Part shown: positions 9,376-18,814 of the stretch, piece after piece
How the letters are laid out: every line of letters starts with the position of its first letter
Position numbering within the stretch: position 1 is the stretch's first letter
NCBI RefSeq assembly: GCF_004054105.1
Contig: NZ_SBLC01000007.1
Span: forward strand, 104,696-168,695
DNA from: Falsigemmobacter intermedius
GTDB taxonomy: Bacteria > Pseudomonadota > Alphaproteobacteria > Rhodobacterales > Rhodobacteraceae
Length of the DNA stretch: 64,000 nucleotides
Reading direction: 5' to 3'
Translations under genes and position numbers: made by a program
The notes under the pieces: generated by a model
What the model was told of the DNA's origin: nothing
The model's database searches: none
What the model saw: only the letters and a program-made list of their open reading frames with translations

Positions 9376-9993
9376 TTGCTGTCACCCTCCGAAAAGCGCG
9401 TCATCATTGCAGCAGGCGCAAATCTGCCTGTAAAACCTGGCAAAAACGGCCCCGGGGCCTCAGCCCCCGAGGGGCCCTGTGGGACAATCAGCCGCGTCGC
9501 CGGGCAGCTGGAATCATCAGGTTTTAAAGGGCTGATCGCCAGTCCTGTATACCGTACCCCGGCTTTTCCCGCCGGTTCGGGGCCGGATTATGCAAATGCC
9601 GCGTTCTCGGCCCTCTGGAGCGGTAGTGCGACAGAGGCTCTGGCCGCTTTGCACGCCATCGAGGCCGAGGCCGGGCGGGAGCGGCTGACCCGCTGGGGCG
9701 CGCGGACACTGGATCTCGATCTGATCGCGGTGGACAATGCGGTGCTGCCGGATCGTGCGGGCTTTGACACCTGGCTCAATCTGCCTGCCGCAGATCAGAT
9801 CCGTCGCAGCCCGGATCAGCTGATTTTGCCCCACCCGCGCCTGCAGGACCGGGCCTTTGTGCTGGTGCCGGTGGCCGATGTGGCCCCCGACTGGCGGCAC
9901 CCGGTTCTGGGCCGCACGATCCGCGAACTCTGTGACGCGCTGCCCGCGACGGAACGGGCAGAGGTGCGGCTCTGGGATCACAGCGAAACGTGA
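9376..9993 (+). CDS. folK: 2-amino-4-hydroxy-6-hydroxymethyldihydropteridine pyrophosphokinase
   Basis: Transfers pyrophosphate from ATP to the pterin in folate synthesis. The N-terminal AAGANLP strand, SPVYRTPAFPAGSGPDYANA (substrate loop), and RWGARTLDLDLIA with the metal-binding DLD are all seen; LILPHPRLQDRAFVLVP is the C-terminal HPR signature. No ATG lies near the domain start, so I choose TTG 9376 with a weak GAAAG 7 bases before. The reading frame is open far upstream, but this crosses the divergent NYN gene and is not coding. Length about 205 residues. Confidence 0.88.
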   Translation: MLSPSEKRVIIAAGANLPVKPGKNGPGASAPEGPCGTISRVAGQLESSGFKGLIASPVYRTPAFPAGSGPDYANAAFSALWSGSATEALAALHAIEAEAGRERLTRWGARTLDLDLIAVDNAVLPDRAGFDTWLNLPAADQIRRSPDQLILPHPRLQDRAFVLVPVADVAPDWRHPVLGRTIRELCDALPATERAEVRLWDHSET

Positions 9994-10080
9994 CCGCCCT
10001 GCGGCAGGGCCGCCCTTGTCAAGCCCCGATATTTCAATTAAACGATTCCTTCCCATGCCCTATCCAAACCGGAGTACCAC

Positions 10081-10434
10081 ATGGCCCGCGTGACGGTCGA
10101 AGATTGCGTTGACAAGGTCCCGAACCGTTTCGAGCTGGTGATGCTCGCTTCGCATCGTGCCCGTGAGATTGCTGCCGGTTCCCCCATCACGGTTGAGCGT
10201 GAGCGGGATAAGAACTCGGTTGTTGCCCTGCGCGAAATCGCAGAAGAAACCCAGCTGGCAGATGCACTGCGCGACCGTATGATCGCCAGCCTGCAGACCC
10301 AGATTGAGGTCGATGAGCCGGAAGAAGACAAAATGTCTCTGCTGATGAGCGCCGAGATGGACCGCCCTGCCTCTGACGATATGTCGGAAGAGCGCATGCT
10401 GCGGATGCTCGTCGAAGCACAGCGCGAAGACTGA
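10081..10434 (+). CDS. rpoZ: RNA polymerase omega subunit
   Basis: Small subunit that helps fold and hold the beta-prime subunit and, in many bacteria, forms part of a ppGpp site. [20 protein letters not shown] is the family N-terminal signature, followed by [13 protein letters not shown] and [12 protein letters not shown]. The C-terminal tail from about residue 75 is acidic and longer than in E. coli, as is common in this family. ATG 10081 has GGAG about 8 bases upstream. It is followed 35 bases later by rsh, the usual rpoZ-spoT pairing. Confidence 0.95.
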   Translation: MARVTVEDCVDKVPNRFELVMLASHRAREIAAGSPITVERERDKNSVVALREIAEETQLADALRDRMIASLQTQIEVDEPEEDKMSLLMSAEMDRPASDDMSEERMLRMLVEAQRED

Positions 10435-10469
10435 CGCGCCCTTTTATATAAGACCCGGACGGACCTGCG

Positions 10470-12590
10470 ATGATTGATGTTGAAGATCTGATCGCGCTGG
10501 TCCGTCTTTACAACCCGCATACCAATGCAGCGCTCATCCGCGAGGCCTATGCCTATGGGATGAAAATGCATGAAGGGCAGTTCCGCCGCTCAGGCGAGCC
10601 CTATTTCACCCATCCCGTTGCCGTCGCCGCCATCCTCACGGAAATGCGGCTGGATGATGCAACGCTGATCACCGCGCTTTTGCACGACACCATCGAAGAC
10701 ACCAAATCCACCTATACTGAGGTGGAGCGGATGTTTGGCTATGAAGTCGCCGAGCTCGTCGATGGCGTGACCAAGCTGACCAATCTTCAGCTGTCCTCGA
10801 CCGAATCGAAGCAGGCTGAGAACTTCCGCAAACTCTTCTTCGCGATGTCGAAGGATCTGCGGGTCATTCTGGTGAAACTCGCGGACCGGCTGCACAATAT
10901 GCGCACCATCCGCTCGATGAAGCCGGAGAAGCAGGCGCAGAAGGCCCGCGAAACCATGGAGATCTATGCGCCTCTCGCCGGTCGCATGGGGATGCAGTGG
11001 ATGCGCGAAGAGCTGGAGGATCTCTCCTTCCGCGTGCTGAACCCTGAGGCGCGCAACTCGATCCTGCGCCGCTTCATCACGCTGCAGCGCGAATCGGGCG
11101 ATGTGGTGCATGTCATCACCAATGACATCCGCACCCTGCTGGAGAAGGCCGGGATTGAGGCCAATGTCTATGGCCGCGCCAAGAAACCCTATTCGATCTG
11201 GCGCAAGATGCAGGAAAAGGATCTCGCCTTCTCGCGTCTCTCAGACATCTATGGCTTCCGCGTGATCACCGACACGATGGAAAACTGCTACGCGGTTCTG
11301 GGCCTGGTGCATCAGCGCTGGCGTGCGGTGCCGGGGCGCTTCAAAGATTACATCAGCCAGCCGAAGCAGAACGGCTACCGCTCGATCCACACCACGGTCT
11401 CGGGCCGTGACGGCAAGCGCGTCGAAGTGCAGATCCGCACCCGTGAGATGCATGAGGTGGCCGAAGCCGGTGTGGCTGCGCATTGGTCCTATAAGGACGG
11501 TGCACGCACGGTGAACCCCTTTGCGGTCGATCCGGCGCGCTGGATTGCGCAGCTGACCGAGCGGCTGGAAGAGGCGGATCACAATGAGTTTCTCGAGCAT
11601 GTGAAGCTTGAGATGTATCAGGATCAGGTCTTCTGCTTCACGCCCAAGGGCGATGTGGTGCAGCTGCCGCGCGGGGCGACGCCCCTCGATTACGCCTATG
11701 CCATTCACACCCGCATCGGCAATGCCTGCGTCTCGGCCAAGGTCGACGGCATCCGCGTGCCGCTCTGGACGCGGCTGAAGAACGGGCAATCGGTCGAGAT
11801 CATCACCGCCGAAGGTCAGAAGCCCCAGGCGACCTGGATCGACATTGTGGTCACCGGCCGCGCCAAGGCCGCGATCCGCAAATCGCTGCGCGATGAAGAC
11901 CGCGAGCGCTTTGTGAAGCTGGGTCGCGAACTGGCAAGGGTCAGCTTTGAGCGTCTGGGCAAGAAAGCCACCGATAAAGCGCTGGAAACCGCCGCCCGCA
12001 CCCTCTCGCTGCCCGATGCCGAAGAGCTTCTGGCACGGATCGGCTCGGCCGAACTGACCGCCCAGAAGGTTGTGGCGACGCTTTACCCTGAGCTTTCGGT
12101 CAGCAATACCGAAGTGGACGAAAGCCGCCCCGTGGCCGGTCTCGCCGATGATCAGACCTTCCACCGCGCCAGTTGCTGTCAGCCCCTGCCCGGAGAGCGG
12201 ATCGTCGGCATCACCTACCGCGGCCGCGGTGTGGTGGCCCATGCCATCGACTGCCCGGTGCTGGAGGAATACGGCGATCAGCCCGCGCGCTGGATCGATC
12301 TTCGCTGGCATCCCGGCCGGCACGCGGCGGTCAATACCGTCTCGCTCGACATCACCATGGCCAACCACTCGGGCGTGCTGGGGCGGATCTGCACGCTGAT
12401 CGGCGATCGTCAGGCGAATATTTCGGACATCGTTTTCACCGACAAAAAGCCGGATTACTACCGCATCCTCTTTGATGTGGACCTGCGCGATATTGAGCAT
12501 CTGCACACACTGATGATGACCCTTGATGCGGAAACCGATGTGGCCCGCGTCTCGCGCCGCCGCGATCCGTCGCGCAAACCGGGCAGTTAA
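10470..12590 (+). CDS. rsh: Bifunctional (p)ppGpp synthetase/hydrolase (RelA/SpoT homologue)
   Basis: Makes and degrades the stringent-response alarmone. The N-terminal HD hydrolase domain shows HPVAVAAIL and ALLHDTIEDT; the synthetase domain shows YGRAKKPYSIWRKM and NGYRSIHTTV. A TGS domain starts near VFCFTPKGDVVQLPRGAT, and an ACT domain closes the protein (ITMANHSGVLGRICTLIGD). With both HDxxED-type and synthetase residues intact, the protein is likely active in both directions. Length of 706 residues is typical. It follows rpoZ closely and is followed by a short stem-loop with a T-run. Confidence 0.95.
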   Translation: MIDVEDLIALVRLYNPHTNAALIREAYAYGMKMHEGQFRRSGEPYFTHPVAVAAILTEMRLDDATLITALLHDTIEDTKSTYTEVERMFGYEVAELVDGVTKLTNLQLSSTESKQAENFRKLFFAMSKDLRVILVKLADRLHNMRTIRSMKPEKQAQKARETMEIYAPLAGRMGMQWMREELEDLSFRVLNPEARNSILRRFITLQRESGDVVHVITNDIRTLLEKAGIEANVYGRAKKPYSIWRKMQEKDLAFSRLSDIYGFRVITDTMENCYAVLGLVHQRWRAVPGRFKDYISQPKQNGYRSIHTTVSGRDGKRVEVQIRTREMHEVAEAGVAAHWSYKDGARTVNPFAVDPARWIAQLTERLEEADHNEFLEHVKLEMYQDQVFCFTPKGDVVQLPRGATPLDYAYAIHTRIGNACVSAKVDGIRVPLWTRLKNGQSVEIITAEGQKPQATWIDIVVTGRAKAAIRKSLRDEDRERFVKLGRELARVSFERLGKKATDKALETAARTLSLPDAEELLARIGSAELTAQKVVATLYPELSVSNTEVDESRPVAGLADDQTFHRASCCQPLPGERIVGITYRGRGVVAHAIDCPVLEEYGDQPARWIDLRWHPGRHAAVNTVSLDITMANHSGVLGRICTLIGDRQANISDIVFTDKKPDYYRILFDVDLRDIEHLHTLMMTLDAETDVARVSRRRDPSRKPGS

Positions 12591-12592
12591 GC

Positions 12593-12612
12593 GCCGCCTT
12601 GCGGCTTTTGTT
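12593..12612 (+). terminator. Probable terminator after rsh
   Basis: A 5-base-pair stem GCCGC/GCGGC with a CTT loop is followed directly by TTTTGTT, starting two bases after the rsh stop. The stem is short, so strength is uncertain; its position suggests that the DUF2062 gene has its own promoter. Confidence 0.45.
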
Positions 12613-12742
12613 CAAATTCCGCCGATTTCCCGATTGTGATCGGCGGGGGGCTGCGCCACATCTGTGAAAGCGCCCACATCAGAGAGCCACAGGTCCGCCC
12701 CCGCGGGCCCTGCCGGATCTCTGTCTGAAAAGGACTGCCCCT

Positions 12743-13372
12743 CTGGTTTTCAAACGCCGCGACAGCCGCCCGCTCTGGCGCTCTGCACTGGAAATGATCT
12801 GGCCGAGCAGCGGCTGGAAGCGGGCTGCGACCTATGTCTGGCACCGCATGCGCCGCCTGCCCGACACGCCGGAGCGGATCGCCCGCGGCCTTTTTGCCGG
12901 GGTCTTCATCTCTTTCACCCCGCTTTTTGGCTTTCACTTCCTGGGTGCGGCGGGGATTGCCTGGGCGATGCGCGGCAATATTCCGGCAGCACTCCTGGGC
13001 ACCTTTGTCGGTAACCCGCTGACAACGCCCATTTTTATGACGCTTTCGCTTGAAACCGGCTATTGGCTTCTGGGCACGGAAAACCGCCTGACCCTGTCGC
13101 AGGTGCTGCCGTTCTTCTCTGAGGCGTCAGCGCAGATCGCCCGCAATCTTTTGTCCTTCTGGACCGGCGGCGAGAGCGACTGGACGCCTTTGCGGGAGTT
13201 TTTTACCCGCATCTGGTTTCCCATGCTGGCCGGGTCGGTCATTCCCGGCACGATCGCCGGGCTGATCTTTCAATGGGGCAGCCTGCCGCTCATCCGCGCC
13301 TGGCAGCGCCTGCGCGCGCGCCACCGGGATGCGCGCATCGCTGCGGCCCGGGCGCGGGGAACAAAGCCGTGA
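12743..13372 (+). CDS. DUF2062 domain membrane protein
   Basis: About 209 residues with the DUF2062 core: RRLPDTPERIARGLFAGVF, SFTPLFGFHFLGA, and GNPLTTPIFMTLSLETGYWL, plus a C-terminal membrane segment (MLAGSVIPGTIAGLIFQWG). The obvious ATG at 12794 would cut off the basic N-terminal segment FKRRDSRPLWRSALE, which I recall from relatives. In frame upstream is CTG 12743, 8 bases after AAAGGA, so a CTG start is proposed; ATG 12794 is the alternative. Function is unknown. It sits between rsh and pdxJ. Confidence 0.75.
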   Translation: MVFKRRDSRPLWRSALEMIWPSSGWKRAATYVWHRMRRLPDTPERIARGLFAGVFISFTPLFGFHFLGAAGIAWAMRGNIPAALLGTFVGNPLTTPIFMTLSLETGYWLLGTENRLTLSQVLPFFSEASAQIARNLLSFWTGGESDWTPLREFFTRIWFPMLAGSVIPGTIAGLIFQWGSLPLIRAWQRLRARHRDARIAAARARGTKP

Positions 13373-13440
13373 AAGCGGTTTCCTTCCCCGGACCTCAGGG
13401 CTAATCTTCGCCCAAATTCGCTTCTCACCGGAGTTCTGCA

Positions 13441-14199
13441 ATGTCGGCAGCTCAAGCCCTTCGCCTTGGCGTCAACATCGACCATATCGCCACGTTGCGA
13501 AATGCCCGCGGCTCGGCCTATCCTGATCCGGTGCGCGGGGCGCTGCTGGCCCAGGCTGCCGGTGCCGATGGCATCACCGCCCATCTGCGCGAAGACCGCC
13601 GCCACATCATCGACAGCGATATTGAACGGCTGATGGCCGCCATCTCGATCCCGCTGAACTTTGAGATGGCCGCCACCGATGAGATGCAGGCAATCGCGCT
13701 GCGCCATAAACCTCATGCGGTCTGCATCGTCCCCGAAAAGCGCGAAGAGCGCACGACCGAGGGCGGCCTTGACGTCCTCTCCGATGAAGCGCGTCTGACT
13801 GACTTTATCGCGCCCCTGGCTGCGGCAGGCTGCCGGGTCTCGCTTTTCATCGGCCATGATGCGCGTCAGATCGAAGCAGCCGCCCGCGCCGGCGCGGCGG
13901 TGGTGGAACTGCACACCGGCCACTATTGCGATCTTCACGCCGAAGGCCGCATGGCCGAGCGCGACAATGAGTTGCGCGATCTGATGGGCGGCGCAGCGCT
14001 TGCCGCCTCGCTGGGCCTTGAGGTGCACATGGGCCACGGCCTCAGCTTTGAAACGGTCGAACCCATCGCCGCCATCCCGGAAGTGGTTGAGCTGAACATC
14101 GGCCATTTCCTGATCTCGGAATCGGTTTTCATGGGCCTTGATCCGGCGATCCGCGAGATGCGCCGCCTGATGGATCTGACCCGTCAGGCCATGGCCTGA
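13441..14199 (+). CDS. pdxJ: Pyridoxine 5'-phosphate synthase
   Basis: Condenses 1-deoxyxylulose 5-phosphate with 3-amino-2-oxopropyl phosphate to pyridoxine 5'-phosphate, in the cytosol. Typical segments: [18 protein letters not shown] at the N-terminus, [16 protein letters not shown], and [11 protein letters not shown], with [11 protein letters not shown] near the C-terminus. 252 residues is slightly longer than in E. coli but normal for the group. It heads the pdxJ-acpS-lepB-rnc-era operon. pdxH, the oxidase of the same pathway, is at 48.9 kb. Confidence 0.95.
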   Translation: MSAAQALRLGVNIDHIATLRNARGSAYPDPVRGALLAQAAGADGITAHLREDRRHIIDSDIERLMAAISIPLNFEMAATDEMQAIALRHKPHAVCIVPEKREERTTEGGLDVLSDEARLTDFIAPLAAAGCRVSLFIGHDARQIEAAARAGAAVVELHTGHYCDLHAEGRMAERDNELRDLMGGAALAASLGLEVHMGHGLSFETVEPIAAIPEVVELNIGHFLISESVFMGLDPAIREMRRLMDLTRQAMA

Positions 14200-14219
14200 T
14201 CATGCTGGCGCCTGGCGGA

Positions 14220-14636
14220 ATGATCCTCGGCATCGGCACGGATCTGGCGAATATTGATCGGATTTCCGCCACGCTGGACCGCTTCGGCGACCGCTTTCGC
14301 AACCGCGTTTTCACGGAAGCCGAGCAGGCCAAAGCCGAGCGGCGTCGCGAAGTGGTCGCCACCTATGCCAAACGCTGGGCCGCCAAAGAGGCCTGCTCAA
14401 AGGCGCTTGGCACCGGCCTGCGCATGGGCATCGCCTGGCGCGATATGGAGGTCGCAAACCTTGCGACCGGCCAGCCGGTGATGAAGGTCCACGGCTGGGC
14501 CGCCGACCGTCTGGCCGCGCTGACACCTCCGGGCCATGAAGCCATTATCCATGTCTCGCTGACCGATGATCACCCCTGGGCTCAGGCCTTTGTGGTCATC
14601 GAGGCCCGCCCGCTGGCGCGCGATCCCGTCGCTTGA
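14220..14636 (+). CDS. acpS: Holo-[acyl-carrier-protein] synthase
   Basis: Transfers 4'-phosphopantetheine from CoA to apo-ACP. The Mg/CoA-binding motifs [12 protein letters not shown] at the N-terminus and [15 protein letters not shown] are clear. I place the start at ATG 14220 (MILGIGTDL) because family members begin there; ATG 14202, three bases after the pdxJ stop, gives six extra residues and is an alternative by translational coupling. Neither has a strong ribosome site. Length 138 residues. Confidence 0.9.
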   Translation: MILGIGTDLANIDRISATLDRFGDRFRNRVFTEAEQAKAERRREVVATYAKRWAAKEACSKALGTGLRMGIAWRDMEVANLATGQPVMKVHGWAADRLAALTPPGHEAIIHVSLTDDHPWAQAFVVIEARPLARDPVA

Positions 14637-14687
14637 CAGCCGCCCCCCTCACGCGCACATAGCACCGAAGCTCAGGAAAGACGGAAA

Positions 14688-15476
14688 ATGGCAGCCAAAG
14701 CGGAAAAAAAAGACGGCATCTTTGAAACGGTGAAGACCGTGGTCTACGCGGTTGCGATCGCGGCTGTCTTTCGGACCCTGCTGTTTCAGCCCTTCTGGAT
14801 CCCGTCGGGCTCGATGAAGGAAACGCTGCTGATCGGGGATTTCCTCTTCGTCAATAAGATGGCCTATGGCTATTCGCGCTATTCCTGCCCCATGGGGCTT
14901 TGCCCCTTTGAGGGCCGCCTGCTGGCCTCAGAGCCTGAGCGCGGTGATGTGGTGGTCTTCCGCCATCCGGTCAACGGCTCGGATTTCATCAAGCGCCTGA
15001 TCGGCCTGCCCGGCGATACCGTGCAGATGGTGGACGGCAAGGTGGTGCTGAACGGTCAGGAACTGCCCCAGACCCCGGCCGGAGATTTCATTGAGACCTA
15101 TGAGCCCCAGGGTCCGATGAGCAATGAGCCGCGCTGCGCCAATGCCCCGGTGGGCCAGGGCGGCACCTGCATCAAGCCGCGCATGATGGAGACGCTGCCC
15201 GGGGGGCACAGCTATCCGGTGCTTAATATCGACAACGGCGGCTTCGCCGATAATACCCCGGTCTTCACGGTTCCGCCGGGGCATTACTTCTTCCTTGGTG
15301 ACAACCGTGACAACAGCCAGGACAGCCGCTACGGCCGCGCCGTGGGTGGGGTGGGCTTTGTGCCCGCGGAAAATCTGATCGGTCGCGCTGACCGCATCAT
15401 GTTCTCTTCGGCGGGCAAGTCGCTCTTCTTTTTCTGGACCTGGCGGGCAGATCGTTTCTTCAAGGCAGTACAGTGA
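14688..15476 (+). CDS. lepB: Signal peptidase I
   Basis: Inner-membrane serine protease that removes signal peptides from exported proteins. The catalytic Ser is in [14 protein letters not shown] and the catalytic Lys in [25 protein letters not shown] is the box E signature. One N-terminal membrane segment ([16 protein letters not shown]) anchors it. 262 residues. Its stop overlaps the rnc start (GTGA). Confidence 0.95.
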   Translation: MAAKAEKKDGIFETVKTVVYAVAIAAVFRTLLFQPFWIPSGSMKETLLIGDFLFVNKMAYGYSRYSCPMGLCPFEGRLLASEPERGDVVVFRHPVNGSDFIKRLIGLPGDTVQMVDGKVVLNGQELPQTPAGDFIETYEPQGPMSNEPRCANAPVGQGGTCIKPRMMETLPGGHSYPVLNIDNGGFADNTPVFTVPPGHYFFLGDNRDNSQDSRYGRAVGGVGFVPAENLIGRADRIMFSSAGKSLFFFWTWRADRFFKAVQ

Positions 15477-16159
15477 GACTCTCGGCAGACCTTCAGGCAT
15501 TTCAGATCAAACTCGGGCATGACTTCCGCAGGCCCGAGCTTCTGGTCCGCGCCCTGACCCATCCCTCCATCGCCACCGCCACCCGGCCCGACAACCAGCG
15601 GCTGGAGTTCCTCGGCGACCGCGTGCTGGGCCTTGTGATGTCCGAAGCCCTGCTGATGGCCGACCGTGCCGCCTCCGAAGGCCAGCTTGCCCCGCGCTTT
15701 AACACCCTCGTGCGCAAGGAAACCTGCGCTGAGGTCGCGCGTGAGCTTGGCATCGGCGATGTGCTGCGCCTTGGCCGCTCGGAAATGCTTTCCGGCGGGC
15801 GGCGCAAAGAAGCGCTTCTCGCCGATGCCATGGAGGCGGTGATCGCCGCCGTCTACCGTGATGCGGGCTTTGAAGTGGCCAAGGCCCTGGTGCTGCGCCT
15901 CTGGGGCAACCGCGTCACGGAGGTCCGCGCGGATGCGCGCGACCCCAAGACCTCGCTGCAGGAATGGGCCCAGGCCCGCGGTCTGCCGCCGCCGAGCTAC
16001 ACAGAAATCGCCCGTGAGGGTCCCCCTCACGAGCCCCGCTTCACCATCGCCGTCCGCCTCGCCTCCGGCGAGGAGGAACAGGCGAAAGCCGGTTCCAAAC
16101 GCGCCGCCGAACAGACGGCCGCCCGCACGCTTCTCGCGCGCCTGGAGACTACCTCATGA
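15473..16159 (+). CDS. rnc: Ribonuclease III
   Basis: Cleaves double-stranded RNA in rRNA and mRNA processing. [18 protein letters not shown] is the RNase III signature, [14 protein letters not shown] holds the second acidic site, and the C-terminal dsRNA-binding domain is seen in [20 protein letters not shown] through [16 protein letters not shown] 15473 overlaps the lepB stop; the gene's stop overlaps the era start. The rnc-era coupling is conserved across bacteria. Confidence 0.95.
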   Translation: MRLSADLQAFQIKLGHDFRRPELLVRALTHPSIATATRPDNQRLEFLGDRVLGLVMSEALLMADRAASEGQLAPRFNTLVRKETCAEVARELGIGDVLRLGRSEMLSGGRRKEALLADAMEAVIAAVYRDAGFEVAKALVLRLWGNRVTEVRADARDPKTSLQEWAQARGLPPPSYTEIAREGPPHEPRFTIAVRLASGEEEQAKAGSKRAAEQTAARTLLARLETTS

Positions 16160-17127
16160 ATGACGACATCCACGACACCCCCGAAACGCCCGAGACGGTT
16201 TTTGCCGAAGGCCCGCAGCGCGCGGGCTTTGTCGCTCTCATCGGCGAGCCGAACGCCGGCAAATCGACGCTCCTGAACCGTATGGTCGGCGCCAAGGTCT
16301 CGATCGTGACGCATAAGGTCCAGACCACCCGCGCCCGCATCCGCGGCGTGGCCATGGCGCCGGCCGCCAATGCGCAGATCGTCTTTGTCGACACTCCGGG
16401 CATCTTCCGTCCGCGCCGCCGCCTTGACCGTGCCATGGTCACCGCCGCCTGGGGCGGTGCTGCCGATGCCGATCTGGTCGTGCTGCTGATCGAGGCGCAC
16501 CGCGGCCTCACGGAAGGCACCAAAGCCATCATCGAGGCGATCCGCGACAAGCTGCCGGGCAAAACCAAAGTGGCGCTTGCGATCAATAAGATCGACCGCG
16601 TCAAAGCCGAAACCCTGCTCGCGCTGACCCAGGAAATGAACGAAGCCTATCCCTTCGTCAAAACCTTCATGGTCTCAGCAGAACGCGGCTACGGCGTTGA
16701 GGATCTGCGCAACTGGCTAGGCAATGAGCTGCCCGAGCACCCCTGGCTCTACCCGGAAGACCAGATCGCCGATCTGCCCATGCGCATGATCGCGGCCGAA
16801 GTCACCCGCGAAAAGCTGACCCTGCGCCTTCACGAAGAGATCCCCTATCAGCTGACCGTTGAGACCGAAAAGTGGGAAGACCGCAAAGACGGCTCCACCC
16901 GGATCGATCAGCTGATCTATGTCGCCCGCGACGGCCACAAGGGCATCATCCTCGGCGCCGGCGGCTCGACCATCAAAGCGGTCTCCACCGCCGCCCGCCA
17001 GGAGCTGACCGAATTCCTCGGCCGTCCGGTCCATCTGTTTTTGCAGGTAAAAGTCCGCCCCGAATGGCTCAATGAAAAAGAGCGCTATTCGGAAATGGGC
17101 CTCGACTTCAAAGACGGCGACGCCTGA
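16156..17127 (+). CDS. era: GTPase Era, 16S rRNA/30S assembly factor
   Basis: G motifs: [12 protein letters not shown] (P-loop), FVDTPGIF and AINKIDRV. The C-terminal KH domain that binds the 3' end of 16S rRNA is seen in [19 protein letters not shown]. 323 residues with a short acidic N-terminal extension ([11 protein letters not shown]). It overlaps rnc by four bases. In most relatives recO follows directly or after DUF1491; here recO is not found downstream. Confidence 0.95.
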   Translation: MNDDIHDTPETPETVFAEGPQRAGFVALIGEPNAGKSTLLNRMVGAKVSIVTHKVQTTRARIRGVAMAPAANAQIVFVDTPGIFRPRRRLDRAMVTAAWGGAADADLVVLLIEAHRGLTEGTKAIIEAIRDKLPGKTKVALAINKIDRVKAETLLALTQEMNEAYPFVKTFMVSAERGYGVEDLRNWLGNELPEHPWLYPEDQIADLPMRMIAAEVTREKLTLRLHEEIPYQLTVETEKWEDRKDGSTRIDQLIYVARDGHKGIILGAGGSTIKAVSTAARQELTEFLGRPVHLFLQVKVRPEWLNEKERYSEMGLDFKDGDA

Positions 17128-17128
17128 T

Positions 17129-17172
17129 TTTGGTTTTTTAAAAATACTCCGGGGCCCGGGGCAGCGCCCCGG
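17129..17172 (-). repeat. Dispersed hairpin element, copy 1 (inverted)
   Basis: Read on the minus strand: stem CCGGGGC/GCCCCGG with a GCT loop, then GGCCCCGGAGTATTTTT and AAAAAACCAAAA. The same layout (GC hairpin, then GGAGTATTT, a short gap, and AAAAGCCAAAG) occurs at about 26673, 34371 and 52672. This copy is just after era and in the opposite orientation to era; the other three are in the same orientation as the gene before them. Confidence 0.7.
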
Positions 17173-17292
17173 ACCTCTCCACCCGGACCAACGGCCCCGG
17201 CTGACGCCCCCGCCCGCAGCGCCGACCCCGGGGCATCCCACGGCACCGCCACTGCCCCGCCTCTCTCCCCCAGCCCGCGCCAGGGACATAAT

Positions 17293-17631
17293 ATGAGCCC
17301 CCCCCGTCTTACCGCTGATTTCTGGGTGAAAGCCTATCTCGCCCGGCTCCGGCTGACGGATATTGCTGCCTACGTCACCGCCAAAGGCGATCCGGACGCA
17401 GGCTCAGTCGTGGTGAAATGCGCCACCCTCGACGGTCAGGCCCGCGCTTTCTGCCGCAGCTATGATCTTATGAGTGGCGCCCGTCTCTGGATGGAACTCG
17501 CCTCCGGTCCGGAGACCGAGGTTGATGAGGCCTTACAGCGCGCGCGCAGCCGCGACCCCGACCTCTGGATCATCGAGATTGAGGACCGTCAGGGCCGCAC
17601 CCTGCTCGATGAGCCGGGACTGGCTGAGTGA
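17293..17631 (+). CDS. DUF1491 family protein
   Basis: 112 residues matching the small DUF1491 family common in Alphaproteobacteria: LTADFWVKAYLARLR at the N-terminus, a GSVVVKCATLDG strand pair and DPDLWIIEIEDRQGRTLLDEP at the C-terminus. No catalytic motif is visible. Its usual neighbours are era and recO. It is preceded by a 165-base gap that holds the inverted hairpin element and GC-rich low-complexity sequence. Confidence 0.8.
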   Translation: MSPPRLTADFWVKAYLARLRLTDIAAYVTAKGDPDAGSVVVKCATLDGQARAFCRSYDLMSGARLWMELASGPETEVDEALQRARSRDPDLWIIEIEDRQGRTLLDEPGLAE

Positions 17632-17649
17632 GACCGGGCCTGACCCGTC

Positions 17650-18126
17650 TCAGCCCAGAACCGGGACACAGATCAGGATCTCAGCGTCATCGGGCTGGAC
17701 ACCAGGCTCAAGACTGTCGGCATAAAGTTCAAAAGGCTTGCGGCTGTCATCAATCTGCTCACCCGAGCCCGGGATCCACTCGTCATAAAGCCAGCACCAG
17801 GCTTTCATCAGACTGTTGAATCCCCCCTTATGGGTCAGCACCGCATAGCGGCCCGGCTTCAGGTCAGAGGGGGTCATCCCCTCAGGTGCCGCCATCACCT
17901 CTGACATCAGCACGCCCAGATCGGCGCGCTGCTCTTCCGGCGGGGTGGTGCCGGGATCATCGTGATAAAAACCGACAATAGCCTCAACCTCGGGGGCGAA
18001 AACCTGCGCGGCGGCCAGAATTTCCTCAAGCTTTTCAAACCCTTTTTCAACTTCGGAATAGGGCCCCGTCCAGGGCATCAGCAACATGGGCTGCTGTTCA
18101 AGGGTTGTCACTCGTACCGGATACAT
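17650..18126 (-). CDS. GyrI-like small-molecule-binding domain protein
   Basis: 158 residues that fit a single GyrI-like/effector-binding domain: an N-terminal VRVTTLEQQPMLLMPWTGPY strand, PEVEAIVGFYHDDPGTTP in the middle, and a C-terminal LYDEWIPGSGEQIDDSRKPFELY, the conserved W-[IL] segment of the fold. There is no DNA-binding domain, so it may be a stand-alone ligand-binding protein or a gyrase-inhibitor homologue. It is convergent with the DUF1491 gene. The AT-rich gap before it is shared with the divergent lipoprotein gene. Confidence 0.75.
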   Translation of the reverse strand: MYPVRVTTLEQQPMLLMPWTGPYSEVEKGFEKLEEILAAAQVFAPEVEAIVGFYHDDPGTTPPEEQRADLGVLMSEVMAAPEGMTPSDLKPGRYAVLTHKGGFNSLMKAWCWLYDEWIPGSGEQIDDSRKPFELYADSLEPGVQPDDAEILICVPVLG

Positions 18127-18225
18127 AGGGGGCTCCTTAACTTATTTGCAGGAAACGCCCCGACAGGCCCCGAGTTTCCCGGCGCATGCATTTAAAACAA
18201 GTTTTCGAGGAAGGATCACATACTC

Positions 18226-18269
18226 TTGATTAACTAAATTCTTGGATGATTAATGGTGGAATTAATCAA
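18226..18269. promoter_or_regulatory. AT-rich nested inverted repeats, candidate operator
   Basis: TTGATTAA at 18226-18233 is the exact reverse complement of TTAATCAA at 18262-18269. Inside it, GATTAAT (18248-18254) and ATTAATC (18261-18267) form a second perfect inverted repeat with a 6-base spacer. The region is strikingly AT-rich for this genome and lies 15-58 bases before the lipoprotein start at 18284. A binding protein is inferred only. Confidence 0.45.
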
Positions 18270-18283
18270 CCTTAAAGATAGTC

Positions 18284-18658
18284 ATGAAGACCTTTCTCCT
18301 GATCGGCGCAGTTCTTGTCTCCGGCTGTGCAACGATCACCCGTGGCAGCGAAGACGTGCTGCAGATTGTCACCCAGCCCTCCGGGGCCCAGGTGCAGACC
18401 AGCAATGGGATGAGCTGCGCTTCCACCCCCTGCGCGCTGAAAATGCCGCGTCGATCCGACCTCGTGGTCACGATCTCAAAGCCGCGCTGCCAGACGGCTC
18501 AGGTCAATGTCACCCACAGAACGGCGGATGCCGGGGCAGCCGGGATGGCCGGTAACGTCCTCGTCGGCGGCCTGATCGGCCTTGCGGTGGATGCCGGCAG
18601 CGGCCCGACCCAGGAGCTGGTCCCCAATCCGGTCACGGTCAATCTGAACTGCCGCTGA
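18284..18658 (+). CDS. Small lipoprotein with a PEGA-like segment
   Basis: 124 residues. MKTFLLIGAVLVSGCATI is a lipoprotein signal with the lipobox VSGC. The mature part has QPSGAQVQTSNGMSCASTPCALKMPRRSDL, close to the P-S-G-A-x-V...C..TPC pattern of surface PEGA-type lipoproteins. A glycine-rich hydrophobic stretch (NVLVGGLIGLAVDAGSG) follows, and there are paired cysteines. Probably anchored in the outer or inner membrane facing the periplasm. Function unknown. Confidence 0.75.
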   Translation: MKTFLLIGAVLVSGCATITRGSEDVLQIVTQPSGAQVQTSNGMSCASTPCALKMPRRSDLVVTISKPRCQTAQVNVTHRTADAGAAGMAGNVLVGGLIGLAVDAGSGPTQELVPNPVTVNLNCR

Positions 18659-18814
18659 GCGGTGCCTGCCCCGCTGCCCCGGCCCTGTGCCTGCGGCGGG
18701 GCAGCCCCCCGACCGGGGTCAGGCCTGGTCAAATGCGGATCGGACGCGTGATCGGGTTGAACCTGCGGCCACACTTCTCCATATAGGCAGGGTTCCTCCG
18801 GAGGTCCGTAGTTG

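Noticed and set aside
11241..12506. 421-codon minus-strand frame opposite rsh
   Set aside because: Shadow of the well-supported rsh gene; no motif.
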